The position numbers and the translations under genes are program-made. Shown piece by piece: positions 1 to 9,817 of a DNA stretch of 64,000 nt (position 1 is the stretch's first letter; the number at the start of each line of letters is the position of its first letter). The stretch spans positions 3,720,001 through 3,784,000 of the forward strand of contig CAVPTO010000003.1 in assembly GCA_963708675.1 (NCBI GenBank), read 5' to 3'. Under the pieces are notes generated by a model. The model was not told where the DNA came from, did not search any database, and worked only from the letters and a program-made list of their open reading frames with translations. The DNA is from DATAXP01 sp963708675. Lineage in GTDB: Bacteria > Planctomycetota > Planctomycetia > Pirellulales > PNKZ01.

Positions 1-25
1 TTTGTCCGTCTGTCGAGCAAAGGTT

Positions 26-1216
26 TCATCGCGTGTTCTGGAACGACTGGTTGTGGATGTTGTTGTATGCCGATGAATCTTGAATCGTCCCGTACTGATC
101 CGTCGTTCCGGCACGGTAGTACGGGCATGCCGGACTCTGAATGCTGAACGGCGCGCTCACTCCTGCCGCTAAATTCGACGGCGTGAACTGCACGCCGAAG
201 CCGCCGTTGGTGTTTGGATCGAAGTCATCGCCGCCGGACATGATGAGTGGGTACAGCGCGAAGCCGTACTCGGGCTGGCCGGTCCACGGACCGGTACTTT
301 GCGGCTCCCACCGATCGACGGTCAGCACGTCCAGCGGATCGTGATTCCTTACCGGGTCGCGAGTGAGATGATTCCCCGCCTTCTTCGGATCTGTATCCAC
401 GGCTTGCCCCGAACTGGCGTAGCGAGAGTCGCTCGCAGGGACGGAGTACATGGGTTGCAGTTCCGAGACAAATGCCCCCGCCCATCGACACCACAGGATC
501 GGGTTGCCCCAGCCATCGCTGAACTCCTTCATGCCGTCGAAGTCGGTATCCGACGTCTCGGGAACCGAAACGGATAGCGAGGTCGCGTCACGGTCTTCGG
601 TGTTGAGGGCGACAATCATATACAAGCATTCGGAGCTCGAGTTCGTGAGCTGCGCCGTGGTGAGAAGATTTGCAAAACTTCCCGCAGTTTGAGGTGGCGT
701 CAAACGCGTGGGCGACGTTGCAATGCAGTTCTGATAGACGTAGCACGATCGCGGAACATAGGGCTGTTGATTCGGCAGCAGGAGGTATTTCTGGTTGCCA
801 GACGTTGCCATTTGAACGTCGGTGTAAGTATCCGGAAGTTCCAATCGCATCATCTCGCGAAGCGCGCCAAGGCGTTGCCCCGCCGCGATTAACGCTGTTT
901 GGTTCCCCGCCACGCGACCGGCGAGGTCGCTCGGCGTATTCTTCGACGGCGGGCCGATCGGCAGTCGCCGGGTTTCATAGCCTTCCCACTTCGGCATCAA
1001 CTGATTGTGCATCTTCGTGACGATTTGCTGCGTGCGGGCGCGCTTCGCCATGTTTTGGGCGCTGTACATCGCGCCCATGAGCGTGATGAATAGCAGGCCA
1101 ATGATCGCCATCACGACCATCAGCTCGATGAGCGTGAAGCCGCACCGAGACGCGAGCGTTGCGAGCCGCGACGGGCGCCGGCTCTCAGCTTTTCGCTTTT
1201 TGCTTCGCGCTCTCAT
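26..1216 (-). CDS. Prepilin-type N-terminal cleavage/methylation protein (large pseudopilin-like)
   Basis: About 396 aa. The N-terminus has a basic leader followed by the class III prepilin signal GFTLIELMVVMAI with the cleavage Gly near residue 26, then a hydrophobic helix, so the product should be processed by a PilD-type prepilin peptidase and enter a pilus or pseudopilus. The long C-terminal part (rich in N, T, P and Y) matches no family I recognise. Its ATG overlaps the TGA of gspF (ATGA at 1213-1216), so translation is probably coupled. In the raw sequence the preceding gspF frame runs into this gene as one long open frame because of the gspF frameshift; I do not regard that fusion as real. 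Confidence 0.85.
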   Translation of the reverse strand: MRARSKKRKAESRRPSRLATLASRCGFTLIELMVVMAIIGLLFITLMGAMYSAQNMAKRARTQQIVTKMHNQLMPKWEGYETRRLPIGPPSKNTPSDLAGRVAGNQTALIAAGQRLGALREMMRLELPDTYTDVQMATSGNQKYLLLPNQQPYVPRSCYVYQNCIATSPTRLTPPQTAGSFANLLTTAQLTNSSSECLYMIVALNTEDRDATSLSVSVPETSDTDFDGMKEFSDGWGNPILWCRWAGAFVSELQPMYSVPASDSRYASSGQAVDTDPKKAGNHLTRDPVRNHDPLDVLTVDRWEPQSTGPWTGQPEYGFALYPLIMSGGDDFDPNTNGGFGVQFTPSNLAAGVSAPFSIQSPACPYYRAGTTDQYGTIQDSSAYNNIHNQSFQNTR

Positions 1217-2542
1217 GACAACTTCTCGATCAGGCTGACCAGCGGCAGGAACAACGCGATCACGATGAACCCGACCATGCCGCCCAAGACGACGATCAAC
1301 AACGGCTCCAACAAGCTGATCAGGCTTTCCGTGAGCACGGCGACTTCTTCGTCGTAGTTGTCGGCAATCTTGTAGAGCATCGTGTCGAGCTCGCCGGTCT
1401 CTTCGCCGACGTCGACCATGTTCACCACCAGGTCGTCGACGACGCGTTTGTTCATGCGCATCAGGTAGATGAGGATGCCGAGAATCGGAATGAACGTGAA
1501 CCAGAAGAAGGCTGCCATGAGGTTGAACTTTGGACGCGACGCCTCGCGCATCGGCTTGGCGATCGATTCGCCTTCGCGGATCGAGTCGTAAATCTTTCCG
1601 TACATCTGCTCGAACATCCAGTTGCCGCTCGTTTCGCGCGCGATGTTCGAGCGCCTCGAGAATCGGCACACCGCTGGCGATCAGCGTTCCCAGAGTGCGC
1701 GTGGTGCGAGCGACGATGTTCTTCTCGATGATCTGTCCGAAGATGGGGACTTTGATGACGAACAAGTCCCAACCGGCGCGGCCCGCCTTGAACTTCCGTA
1801 CCAGCTTGATGAACAGCCAAACGCTGATCGGTCCCAACGGAATCGTGAACCACCAGTTCACGATCCAGTTCGACATGTTGATGAGGTACTGTGTCATCGC
1901 TGGCAGCGTCGCGTCGAAGTCGTCGAAAATCTTCACAAACGCCGGCACGATCTTGTACATGATGAAGACCAAGATGCCGACCGCCACGCAGATGACGACG
2001 ATCGGGTAGACCATCGCGCCTTTGACCTTGCGCTTCAGCGATTGGCTCTTCTCTTGGAACTCGGCAAGGCGGCGAAGGATGACTTCGAGCGCACCACCGG
2101 CCTCGCCGGCCTTGATCATGTTCACGTACAAGCGGTCGAACGCTTTCGGGCACTTGCCCATCGCTTCGGAAAGCGTCGAACCGCTCTCGATGTCGTCGCA
2201 GACGTCGATCAGGTTGTTCTTCAGTTTGCTCGGCTTCTGTTGGCCTTCAAGAATCTTCAGCGAGCGAAGGATCGGCAGACCAGCGTCTTGAAGAATCGAC
2301 AACTGCCGAGTGAACGTGGTGAGAGCCTTGGCATTCACGCGGCCGAAGGCGATGCTTTTGCCTTTGCCGCCGGCTTTCTTTTTGGCCGCCGCCTGTTTCT
2401 TCTGCTTCTTCACCGAGATCTTGGTGACGAAGTAGCCCATCTGGCGGATCGTTTGCTGCGCTTCTTCCTCGTTCGCAGCCTCGATAATGTCCTTGATGTC
2501 CTTGCCCTGGGCGTTCGTCGCCTCGAACTGATAGGTCGGCAT
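1213..2542 (-). CDS. gspF: Type II secretion / type IV pilus inner-membrane platform protein GspF/PilC, frameshifted
   Basis: Polytopic platform protein that works with the GspE/PilB ATPase during pilus or pseudopilus assembly. The N-terminal part (MPTYQFEATNAQGKDIKDII) and the first T2SSF domain with membrane helices read in one frame from 2542 to about 1648. The second T2SSF domain (NIARETSGNWMFEQMYGKI onward, ending in hydrophobic LLIVVLGGMVGFIVIALFLP) reads in another frame to 1213. Removing one base near 1646-1650 joins GVPILEAL to NIARETSGN exactly as in the family and gives about 442 aa. Either a sequencing error or a recent inactivating insertion. It follows the ATPase gene 65 bp downstream and overlaps the prepilin gene. 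Confidence 0.88.
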
Positions 2543-2607
2543 GGCCGTTACTCGCGTTTTCGAATGTTTCGACTACTAAGTACTGGGTACTCGGTACTCA
2601 GTACGGC

Positions 2608-4323
2608 TTATCCTTCAACGATCGTTTCTCGAACGATCTCTTCCATCGTCGTGAATCCGCTGTACACCGCTTCGAGCCCCGCGTCGCGGAGGCTGATCAT
2701 GCCGTACGCGCGAGCGCGTTGCCGCAACTCGTCGGTGCTCGCGTTGCGCATGATCATGTCGCGCAGCTCGTCGTTCATGGTCATCAACTCGAACAGGCCC
2801 ACGCGCGCGCGGTAGCCTGTGTTGTTGCAGTGATCGCAGCCTCGGCCGCGGAAGAACTGCTTCCCCTCGATATCCTGCTGCGTTAGTTGCAGATCGGTGA
2901 GCATCTCGCTCGTCGGTCGCGTTTCTTCTTTGCACTTGGTGCAGATGCGCCGCACCAGACGTTGCGCGAGAATTGCCTCGACGGTCGCGGTGATCAAAAA
3001 CGGCGGCACGCCCATGTCGCGCAGACGGGTCACGCTGCTCGGCGCGTCGTTGGTGTGCAGCGTGCTGAAGACCATGTGCCCGGTCAGCGAGGCTTGAATG
3101 GCGATCTCGGCCGTCTCGGGGTCGCGGATTTCGCCGACGAGAATCACGTCGGGATCTTGTCGCAGAATCGCCCGCAATGCCGACGCGAACGTGACCTCGA
3201 TCGACGAGTCGATCGGCACCTGCACGATGCCATCGATGTCATACTCGACCGGGTCTTCGGTCGTGATCAGCTTGTCTTCGATCTCGTTCAGTTCACTCAA
3301 TGCCGAGTATAAGGTCGTCGTCTTTCCCGAGCCCGTGGGGCCCGTGACAAGCACAATGCCGTTGGGTCTGCCGATGACGACGCGAAACTGGGCCAGCAAC
3401 TCGGGGTTCATGCCGACCGACTCGAGGTCGAGCTTCACGACCGTGCGGTCGAGCACTCGCATGACGACGCTTTCGCCGAACATCGTCGGCAACACGCTCA
3501 CGCGCAAGTCGACTGGATGTCCACCGACAGTGAGTTCGATGCGGCCGTCTTGCGGCAGGCGTCGCTCGGCAATATCGAGGTTCGCCATCACCTTGATGCG
3601 CGTCGTGATCGCGTCGGCAAGATGCCGCGGCGGCGGCACCATTTCGTACAGCAAGCCGTCGGCCTTGATGCGAATTTTGAACTCGTCCTCGAACGGTTCG
3701 AAGTGCAAGTCGCTGGCGTGATCTTTGATGGCCAGCAGCATCACCATGTTCAACAGCTTGCGGACCGGCGTGCTGTCGGCCAGCGCTTCGACGCTCGTCA
3801 GATCGAACGCGCCGGGCTTGCCGGCCGCCTTGAGCGCCTCGTTGAAATCGTCGTCCGATTCCATCCCATCCAGAATCGACTCGACGCTCTCGGCCGTCGA
3901 ATAGTAACGGTTGAGTGCGGTGAGCACTTCCTTCTCGGTCGCAACGACGGCTCGCACTTCGTAGCCAAGGAAGTTGCGCAGCTCGTCGAGCGTGGCGAGC
4001 TTCTGCGGATCGCACATGGCGACGGTGAGAACATTGTCGCGAAACGCGATCGGCACGATCCGGTACAGTTGTGCCATCGGCTCGGTGACGAACGACAACA
4101 CCTCGGGCGCGATGACCAGCTCGCGAATGCTGATCATCTGCATGCCCATCTGTTCGGCGAGCGCTTCGGCAAGCTGCTCGTCGTTGATGAAGTCCAGATC
4201 CATAGCGATCTGGCCGAACAGAACCTCAGGCTTCTTGCGTTGTGCTTCGATCACCGTCTCGATTTGATCCCTGGTCAGGATCTTCTTTTCGAGCAGGATT
4301 TGACCGATACGTTTGATGGACAT
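2608..4323 (-). CDS. GspE/PilB-family secretion/pilus assembly ATPase (copy 2)
   Basis: 571 aa hexameric cytoplasmic ATPase powering pseudopilus/pilus extension. It has an MshEN-type N-terminal domain (residues 1-150), Walker A GPTGSGKTTTLYS near residue 328, Walker B DPDVILVGEIRD, and the tetracysteine zinc site CTKC (about 461) and CDHCNNTGYRARVGLFELM (about 496), all typical of GspE/PilB and absent from PilT. It lies between pilT and gspF on the same strand, consistent with a single assembly operon. A palindromic repeat sits in the short gap upstream. Confidence 0.95.
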   Translation of the reverse strand: MSIKRIGQILLEKKILTRDQIETVIEAQRKKPEVLFGQIAMDLDFINDEQLAEALAEQMGMQMISIRELVIAPEVLSFVTEPMAQLYRIVPIAFRDNVLTVAMCDPQKLATLDELRNFLGYEVRAVVATEKEVLTALNRYYSTAESVESILDGMESDDDFNEALKAAGKPGAFDLTSVEALADSTPVRKLLNMVMLLAIKDHASDLHFEPFEDEFKIRIKADGLLYEMVPPPRHLADAITTRIKVMANLDIAERRLPQDGRIELTVGGHPVDLRVSVLPTMFGESVVMRVLDRTVVKLDLESVGMNPELLAQFRVVIGRPNGIVLVTGPTGSGKTTTLYSALSELNEIEDKLITTEDPVEYDIDGIVQVPIDSSIEVTFASALRAILRQDPDVILVGEIRDPETAEIAIQASLTGHMVFSTLHTNDAPSSVTRLRDMGVPPFLITATVEAILAQRLVRRICTKCKEETRPTSEMLTDLQLTQQDIEGKQFFRGRGCDHCNNTGYRARVGLFELMTMNDELRDMIMRNASTDELRQRARAYGMISLRDAGLEAVYSGFTTMEEIVRETIVEG

Positions 4324-4349
4324 AGTCGTCGTCGTTGTTTTGATGTCTG

Positions 4350-4399
4350 GTTAGCCGCGACCCGCAAGGGGAGCGCTCCGCTGGCGCGTCGCGGCTAAC
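4350..4399. repeat. Palindromic intergenic repeat, GTTAGCCGCGAC type
   Basis: Perfect 12-bp arms GTTAGCCGCGAC (4350-4361) and GTCGCGGCTAAC (4388-4399) flank a centre containing AGCGCTCCGCTGGCGC. Full or partial copies occur at 5766, 40883, 43310 and 49361, always between genes. It behaves like a dispersed REP-type element. Confidence 0.8.
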
Positions 4400-4406
4400 C
4401 TCGGAA

Positions 4407-5510
4407 CTAACCTGCCTCGCGCACGTCGTCGTCAAACACGCCGCGCTCGGCCTTGGCGATGCGTGTCGCCAAATCGTCGGGCATCGCGGCCTTGATCATT
4501 ACTTCTTCCTTCTCGACCAACCCGTCGCGCCACAGCTTGAACAAGTGGTCGTCGAGCAACTGCATGCCTAGCTTGGCACCGGTTTGAATCGCCGAGTTGA
4601 TGCGGAACGTCTTGTTCTCGCGGATCAGGTTGGCGATGGCGGGGGTCACGACGAGCATCTCGTAAGCAGCCACGCGGCCACCGGTCTTCTTGGGCAGCAG
4701 CGTTTGCGAAAGGATGCCGATGATCGACGTCGACAACTGCGTGCGAATCTGCTCCTGCTGATTCGTCGGGAAGACGTCGATGATGCGGTTCACCGTGCCC
4801 TGGGCGCCGGTCGTGTGCAGCGTGCCGAACACGACGTGCCCCGTTTCGGCGGCGGTGATCGCGGCCTCGATCGTTTCAAGGTCACGCATTTCGCCGACAA
4901 GGATCACGTCGGGGTCTTGTCGCAACGCGCGGCGAATGGCTTCGCTAAAGGTCGGCACGTCGACGCCGATCTCGCGCTGGTTGACCGTCGACATTTTGTG
5001 CTGATGCTGGAACTCAATCGGGTCTTCGATCGTAATGATGTGATGGTCGACGTTCTCGTTCAGGTAATTGATCATGCTCGCCAGACTCGTCGTTTTGCCC
5101 GAGCCGGTCGGCCCGGTGACGAGAAACAGCCCGCGGGGGCGCATGATCAGTTCCTTGCAGACCTTGGGCAGCCCGATGTCCTCCATGGGCATGAACTTGT
5201 TCGGGATCTGCCGCAGCACCAGTCCGACGTTGCCGCGCTGCTTGAACACCGAAACGCGGAATCGCGCCGCCGTCCCGAAGGCGAAACCGAAGTCGGAGCT
5301 GCCGGCCTCCTGCAGCTCGTTCTGGCAACGTTCGGGCGTGATGCTTTTCATCAACGACACGGTGTCTTCAGGCGTCAGCACCTTGGTTTCCAGCCGCCGC
5401 AACCGGCCATGCAGCCGCAGCACCGGCGGCTGACCCACCGCGATATGCAGATCGCTAGCCCCTTGGTTGACTACCGTCTGGAGCAACTTATCGATAAGAA
5501 CCGTACCCAT
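4407..5510 (-). CDS. pilT: PilT-family twitching motility / pilus retraction ATPase
   Basis: About 367 aa. It has PilT-type Walker A GPTGSGKTTSLASM near residue 133, Walker B DPDVILVGEMRD near 198, the AAETGHVVFGTLHT histidine box, and the C-terminal DDHLFKLWRDGLV region. It lacks the GspE/PilB zinc tetracysteine, as expected for PilT. Start taken at the ATG at 5510 (MGTVLIDKLL), which has GAGGAAAGG about 6 bases upstream; an in-frame ATG at 5561 lacks this. Flanked by two GspE/PilB genes on the same strand. Confidence 0.93.
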   Translation of the reverse strand: MGTVLIDKLLQTVVNQGASDLHIAVGQPPVLRLHGRLRRLETKVLTPEDTVSLMKSITPERCQNELQEAGSSDFGFAFGTAARFRVSVFKQRGNVGLVLRQIPNKFMPMEDIGLPKVCKELIMRPRGLFLVTGPTGSGKTTSLASMINYLNENVDHHIITIEDPIEFQHQHKMSTVNQREIGVDVPTFSEAIRRALRQDPDVILVGEMRDLETIEAAITAAETGHVVFGTLHTTGAQGTVNRIIDVFPTNQQEQIRTQLSTSIIGILSQTLLPKKTGGRVAAYEMLVVTPAIANLIRENKTFRINSAIQTGAKLGMQLLDDHLFKLWRDGLVEKEEVMIKAAMPDDLATRIAKAERGVFDDDVREAG

Positions 5511-5898
5511 GACGACCCTTTCCTCGCCCTCGGGTCCGGGGTGTCGGTCGCCGAACGGCAACCTGTCTCCCCCAAGTGCCAGGCACGCGAGTCACGGACA
5601 AGGCCGTCGTTGGCTGGAACGAATCCAACCGTCGACGGCGGTCTCGCGTGCTAGCGCTCCTGACCGCGATGAGATTATTCGCCGAACCCGTGGCAAATCA
5701 AAAACTTGGACAACAAAACGCCCCAGACATCAAATTGTTCGTTCACACCAGAGGTGTTCGATGGTGAGCCGCGACGCGCAGCGGAGCGCCTCCACTGGCG
5801 CGTCGGGCCTAACCGACGCGCTCATGGCGCGTCGCCATGACAAAACCGTTGATCCTTTTCCATATCCCCGACCACCGACACGGTGCGCCACGCCCGCG
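5511..5898. other. Intergenic region with one degenerate palindromic repeat
   Basis: No convincing gene. It carries a degenerate copy of the GTTAGCCGCGAC / GTCGCGGCTAAC palindrome at about 5766-5813 (GAGCCGCGACGCG then GGCGCGTCGGGCCTAAC). The remainder probably holds the pilT leader and promoter, but I cannot point to convincing -35/-10 boxes. Confidence 0.5.
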
Positions 5899-7578
5899 TC
5901 AGTCCTCGGTTCGCTTCGCCGAACGGAACACTTCGTCAATCGTGGTGATGCCGCGCATCGCCTTGAGTATTCCATCCTGGTACAGAGTGCGCATCCCTTG
6001 CGCCAAAGCGGCCTTGCGTAGATCAATGGAACTCGCATTCTGGAACGAAAGTTCTCGAACGCGCGGCGTCATCATCATCAGTTCATAAATGCCTAACCGG
6101 CCTCGGAAGCCGGTTTTGTTGCAGTTGCCGCAACCTTTCCCCTTCATGAAGTTCGCCTTCTGCGCCACCTCGAGAGGGATTCCCGCCGCCTCCAAAACCG
6201 CGTCGGTCGGTCGATAAAGTTGACGACATTTCGGACAATTCACGCGTACTAAACGCTGCGCGAGGATGGCGATTACGCTGCTTGCGACGAGATAAGAGGG
6301 GACACCCATGTCGACCATGCGCGTAATAGCTCCGGGCGCATCGTTCGTGTGTAGCGTACTGAATACCAAGTGTCCCGTCAGAGATGCTTGAATTCCCATC
6401 TGCGCCGTCTCACTATCTCGCATTTCTCCTACTAGAATCACGTTCGGGGCCTGACGCAACATGGCACGGATAATTCTCTGAAAGTCGAGCCCGATGTTGT
6501 GCTTCACCTCGACCTGGTTGATGCCCGGTAGGTAATACTCCACCGGGTCTTCGGCCGTGATGATCTTCCGGTCGGGGCGATTCAGCTCGTTCAGAGCGGC
6601 ATAAAGAGTGGTCGTCTTGCCCGAGCCGGTTGGACCGGTCACGAGGATGATGCCATTCGGCCGGCGGACCAGATTGCTGAACGCGCGGAAGTCTTCCTCG
6701 GCCATGCCCAACTGCTTCAGGCCGACCTTGATGTTCCCCTTATCGAGGACACGCATGACGATCGACTGCCCGTGGTTGGTCGGCAGGACGCTCACGCGCA
6801 GGTCGAGCTCTTTTTCCCCGACGCTCACCTTGATCCGCCCGTCCTGGGGGCGTCGACGTTCGGCGATGTCGATCTTGGCCAAGATTTTGACACGCGAAAT
6901 GACCGCTCCCTGCAACCGTTTGGGGATGGCGTCGCGTTCGATCAGTACGCCGTCGATGCGGTAACGGACCCGCACCCGGTCCTCGAACGGCTCGATGTGG
7001 ATGTCCGACGCCCGGCTGTTCACAGCCTCGGTGATCATCAGCTGGACGAGGCGGATGATCGGGGCGCTGGATTCGTCGGCATCGTCGTCCGAAGCGGCCG
7101 CCGTGTCGGCCCCAGCGTCGGCGAACTCTGTGAACATCTGTTCGTCGCCTTGGGCGCCGTACAGCTTGCCGATCGTCTGCAAGATGCCTTCGCGCGAGGC
7201 GACGACGATATCGATCTTCTTATTGAGGACAAACCGTAGTTTGTCCTGCAGGTCGAGGTCGAGCGGGTCGTGGACGGCGACTTTCACGCGGTCATGGTCG
7301 CCACCCAGGGGGAGAATCGTGTGCTCGCGAGCCAGCGACTCGGGCACCAGGTTAATGACGTCCTGCGGAACGGGCGTCTCGGTCAGATTGATATAGGGGA
7401 CGCGCGAGTCGTCAGCCTGGGCGCGTGCGACGTGCTCGGCCGAAACGCCGATTTTGATGAGCGCGTCGGCCAGACTCATGTTGCCGGTGCGAGCCAACTT
7501 TTCGGCTTCGGCGACCTGCTTGGGATCCACCTGCTTGCGTTTCAGGAGGATATCGACGAAATCACCGCGAGGCGGCAT
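5899..7578 (-). CDS. GspE/PilB-family secretion/pilus assembly ATPase (copy 1)
   Basis: 559 aa. N-terminal MshEN-like domain (residues 1-150), an acidic linker (TAAASDDDADESSA), Walker A GPTGSGKTTTLYAAL near residue 314, Walker B region APNVILVGEMRD, and the tetracysteine zinc motif CPKC (about 447) and CGNCNKTGFRGRLGIYELM (about 482). In the Walker B region the usual RQDPD is RQAPN; this precedes the catalytic Glu, which is retained. First gene of the minus-strand assembly locus. Having two GspE/PilB paralogues around pilT suggests two extension motors, or one each for a pilus and a pseudopilus; the sequence does not say which. Confidence 0.95.
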   Translation of the reverse strand: MPPRGDFVDILLKRKQVDPKQVAEAEKLARTGNMSLADALIKIGVSAEHVARAQADDSRVPYINLTETPVPQDVINLVPESLAREHTILPLGGDHDRVKVAVHDPLDLDLQDKLRFVLNKKIDIVVASREGILQTIGKLYGAQGDEQMFTEFADAGADTAAASDDDADESSAPIIRLVQLMITEAVNSRASDIHIEPFEDRVRVRYRIDGVLIERDAIPKRLQGAVISRVKILAKIDIAERRRPQDGRIKVSVGEKELDLRVSVLPTNHGQSIVMRVLDKGNIKVGLKQLGMAEEDFRAFSNLVRRPNGIILVTGPTGSGKTTTLYAALNELNRPDRKIITAEDPVEYYLPGINQVEVKHNIGLDFQRIIRAMLRQAPNVILVGEMRDSETAQMGIQASLTGHLVFSTLHTNDAPGAITRMVDMGVPSYLVASSVIAILAQRLVRVNCPKCRQLYRPTDAVLEAAGIPLEVAQKANFMKGKGCGNCNKTGFRGRLGIYELMMMTPRVRELSFQNASSIDLRKAALAQGMRTLYQDGILKAMRGITTIDEVFRSAKRTED

Positions 7579-7773
7579 GGTGGACTCACACTCGTGACGA
7601 GGCCCGGTTGTCGCTGGTGCCTGCCGAAAGGCAACCGCGACGTCTGAAAAGCCGGACGCAATCCGAGCGTCACATGCACGAAAGTCCGCGGCGCACCTAG
7701 CTACCGAACCTAACCGCTGGCATGGGCGAACACAAGCCGCCGCCGGCGGCGGAGGTCGAACGATGCCCCTGTA

Positions 7774-7920
7774 TATTGATCCTCAGAAAACAAGGTTAAT
7801 CGCGATGATGCGATCCAACACCGCTTGCGGTTTCGCGTGTACAGCCCGTAAGACGCGCGAAACCGCAAGCGGTGATACTACGCGTATGCCCTGGTTCACG
7901 CGGTTTTCTGAGGATCAATA
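7774..7920. mobile_element. MITE-like element with perfect terminal and internal inverted repeats
   Basis: The ends are a perfect 18-bp inverted repeat, TATTGATCCTCAGAAAAC at 7774-7791 and its exact complement at 7903-7920. Inside is a second perfect 19-bp inverted repeat, CACCGCTTGCGGTTTCGCG at 7819-7837 against 7856-7874, leaving an 18-base loop. No coding capacity. The nested symmetry fits a non-autonomous miniature element or a highly structured RNA/cruciform. I see no clear target-site duplication and no second copy in the window. Confidence 0.7.
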
Positions 7921-7987
7921 GCCGGCGAATGTGGTCGCCGCGGGGGCGGTGGGCGGGGGGTCTTGAAGTATGGAGAGCACAACGACT

Positions 7988-8011
7988 CAGGGCCGGCAGG
8001 CCCTGGGCTTG
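7988..8011. repeat. Palindromic 24-bp repeat, copy 1
   Basis: Begins CAGGGCCGGCAGGCCCTG and ends GGCTTG. Identical to the copy at 8368-8391, 380 bp away in the same orientation. The CAGGGCC/GGCCCTG arms can form a short hairpin. Confidence 0.7.
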
Positions 8012-8367
8012 AGCGTGTCGTGCGCGATTCGTGCCGGAATTTTCCGCGTCACGATTCGGGCCCAATGGATAAGTATCCATTGGACAATTCTTCGGGAATC
8101 AGAGCGCCCAGCAACGATGAAGCGGGATGTGAATTCGCGTTTTGGCAGTCCGACCCACTCTCTTGAGACCGCGATCGTCGAATGCCTCGACGAAATCGCC
8201 ATCTCCCATAAGCCGGCACGTTCGCGCTTGGGCCGCCAGTTTGACTCGCCGCGGCTATTCCGACGCCGAGGTCGCAACTTTTCTGATCGAAACCGCCAGC
8301 GCTCTTCGAGCGTTGGGTCATCCTGCGCGTAGCCGCAGTCGTTAGCAATCGCGTACAACGCGCGACC

Positions 8368-8391
8368 CAGGGCCGGCAGGCCCTGGGCTTG
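8368..8391. repeat. Palindromic 24-bp repeat, copy 2
   Basis: Exact direct copy of 7988-8011, lying 7 bp beyond the stop of the polysaccharide export gene. The hairpin may act as a terminator-like or REP-type element. Confidence 0.7.
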
Positions 8392-8397
8392 GTGGGA

Positions 8398-9709
8398 CTA
8401 CTGAATCTTGTTGATGAAGTAGTTGATGCTGATGCTATTGAGCAGGATGTTGCCGACCAACTCGATCGGCGTGTACTGCAAGATGATGAGGTCGCCGGGC
8501 TGGATCAGAATGCGATCCGCCGGGTTCTTCAGCGCGTTGTTCAGCCGTACGCGGATGGGTATCTGATACCCGCCCTTGGTTTTGCGCACGATAATGATAT
8601 CTGTCGGCGGCAGGATACCGCGCGGATTGAGCGATCCACTGCTGCCGAAGCCCGTGCCCGAGCCCGAGCCACCGGCGCCGACCGTGCCGATCGAGGCATT
8701 GGAGACGGCGATTGCCCCCAGGACGTCCAGGTCGTAATCGCGCGGCAACAGGTGTTCTCGACCTTGCAGCAAGCCACCGGTATAGAAGATCTCGCGTTCG
8801 CGGTTTTCGATGAACACGATGTCGCCGTTGGTGAGGATGATGTCCTCTTCGTTGATGTCGATTGGCGGATCGCTGGGACGGCGGCGAAGCGGAATGCGGA
8901 CGATGTTTGGATTGTCGGGCAGCATCCCGGCCGGACAAATGCCTTCTTCGATGTCGCGCATCAGCGTTTCGCGTCCCGCGGCATCGCTGAACACGCCGCG
9001 CAGAATCTTGATTTCGTTCTTAGCATCGTAGCCTGGCAGGCCGCCGGTCTCGGTTAGCGCGTGCAACACGTCGTTCTCGTAGGCACGTAGATCGATGGCG
9101 CGAGCGCTGCCGCGACGCGACTGTCCGACCGTGGAGGTAATATCTCCGCCGGCAGTTCCGGCGCCACCACCGGCACTCGTATCTTCGCGGACGACGAGCA
9201 CTTGGTACGTGCGTTTACGCATCAGCGTGACGATAATGCGGCTCTTATCGGGATTGAGAATACGAGCTTGGATGTATTCATTGCGGATTTCGTCTTCCGC
9301 CTGCGCGAGCGTCAGACCTGAAATGCGAATCGGACTTACCAGCGGCAGTGCGACGGTGCCATCCTCGCGCACGGGAATCGGAAAGCCGATCGACGGCGGA
9401 AGTCCACCGCTTCCGCTTACGCGCGTTTTGTTCGGGGAAATGCACCGGCGGCGGCTGATCAGCCTGCCCGAGCACGCCTTCGATGTACACGCCCAAGATG
9501 TCGTTGGGCCCGAGCTGATAGACCGGCGGTGGATCCTGACGCAGGCTGATGAGGTTGATCGGTTCCTTGTCGGCCCGCGGTTTCGCGAGCAATGACTGAG
9601 GCATTCGGCCGGCGGGAATGGCCGTGAGGCCCGTGCACCCGCTCGAGGCGAAGATCGAAGACACGGTAATCAACAGCAGCGTTTGCTTGGTCGAAAGTCC
9701 GCAACCCAT
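8398..9709 (-). CDS. Wza-type polysaccharide biosynthesis/export lipoprotein, frameshifted
   Basis: Outer-membrane polysaccharide export family. The ATG at 9709 (MGCGLSTKQT) has AAGGAAG upstream; a hydrophobic signal ends in the lipobox SSGC. The Poly_export motif YQLGPNDILGVYIEGVLGQ follows, then SLBB-like segments (APLVSP..., DLDVLGAIAVSNA, LRAYENDVLHALTETGGLPGYD) and a hydrophobic C-terminus. The frame breaks near 9418-9422: removing one base joins HFPEQN to SGSGGLPPSIGFPIPVREDGTV and gives about 436 aa. A lipoprotein gene lies upstream on the same strand. Confidence 0.88.
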
Positions 9710-9817
9710 GATTAACTTCCTTGTCCGTCCGCTGAGGCGATGCACAGGTTCTGAGTCTCGTGCGTCGCCTGTGTCTCTGAGGATTGAGGTATACGAGTTC
9801 GATCAGTTCGTTTCGCG

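Larger units (their letters stand above)
7579..8397. other. 819-bp intergenic region with a MITE-like element and paired palindromes
   Basis: No complete gene is supported. It contains the 147-bp inverted-repeat element at 7774-7920 and two identical 24-bp palindromic units at 7988-8011 and 8368-8391. A short open stretch on the plus strand around 8232-8345 reads like a protein fragment (RRGYSDAEVATFLIETASAL) without a start, and may be a gene remnant. Confidence 0.5.

Noticed and set aside
26..2542. A single 838-aa fusion of GspF with a prepilin protein
   Set aside because: The middle third is Arg-rich out-of-frame translation of the second GspF domain; the fusion results from one indel near 1648. 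GspF and the prepilin have their own stop/start at ATGA 1213-1216.
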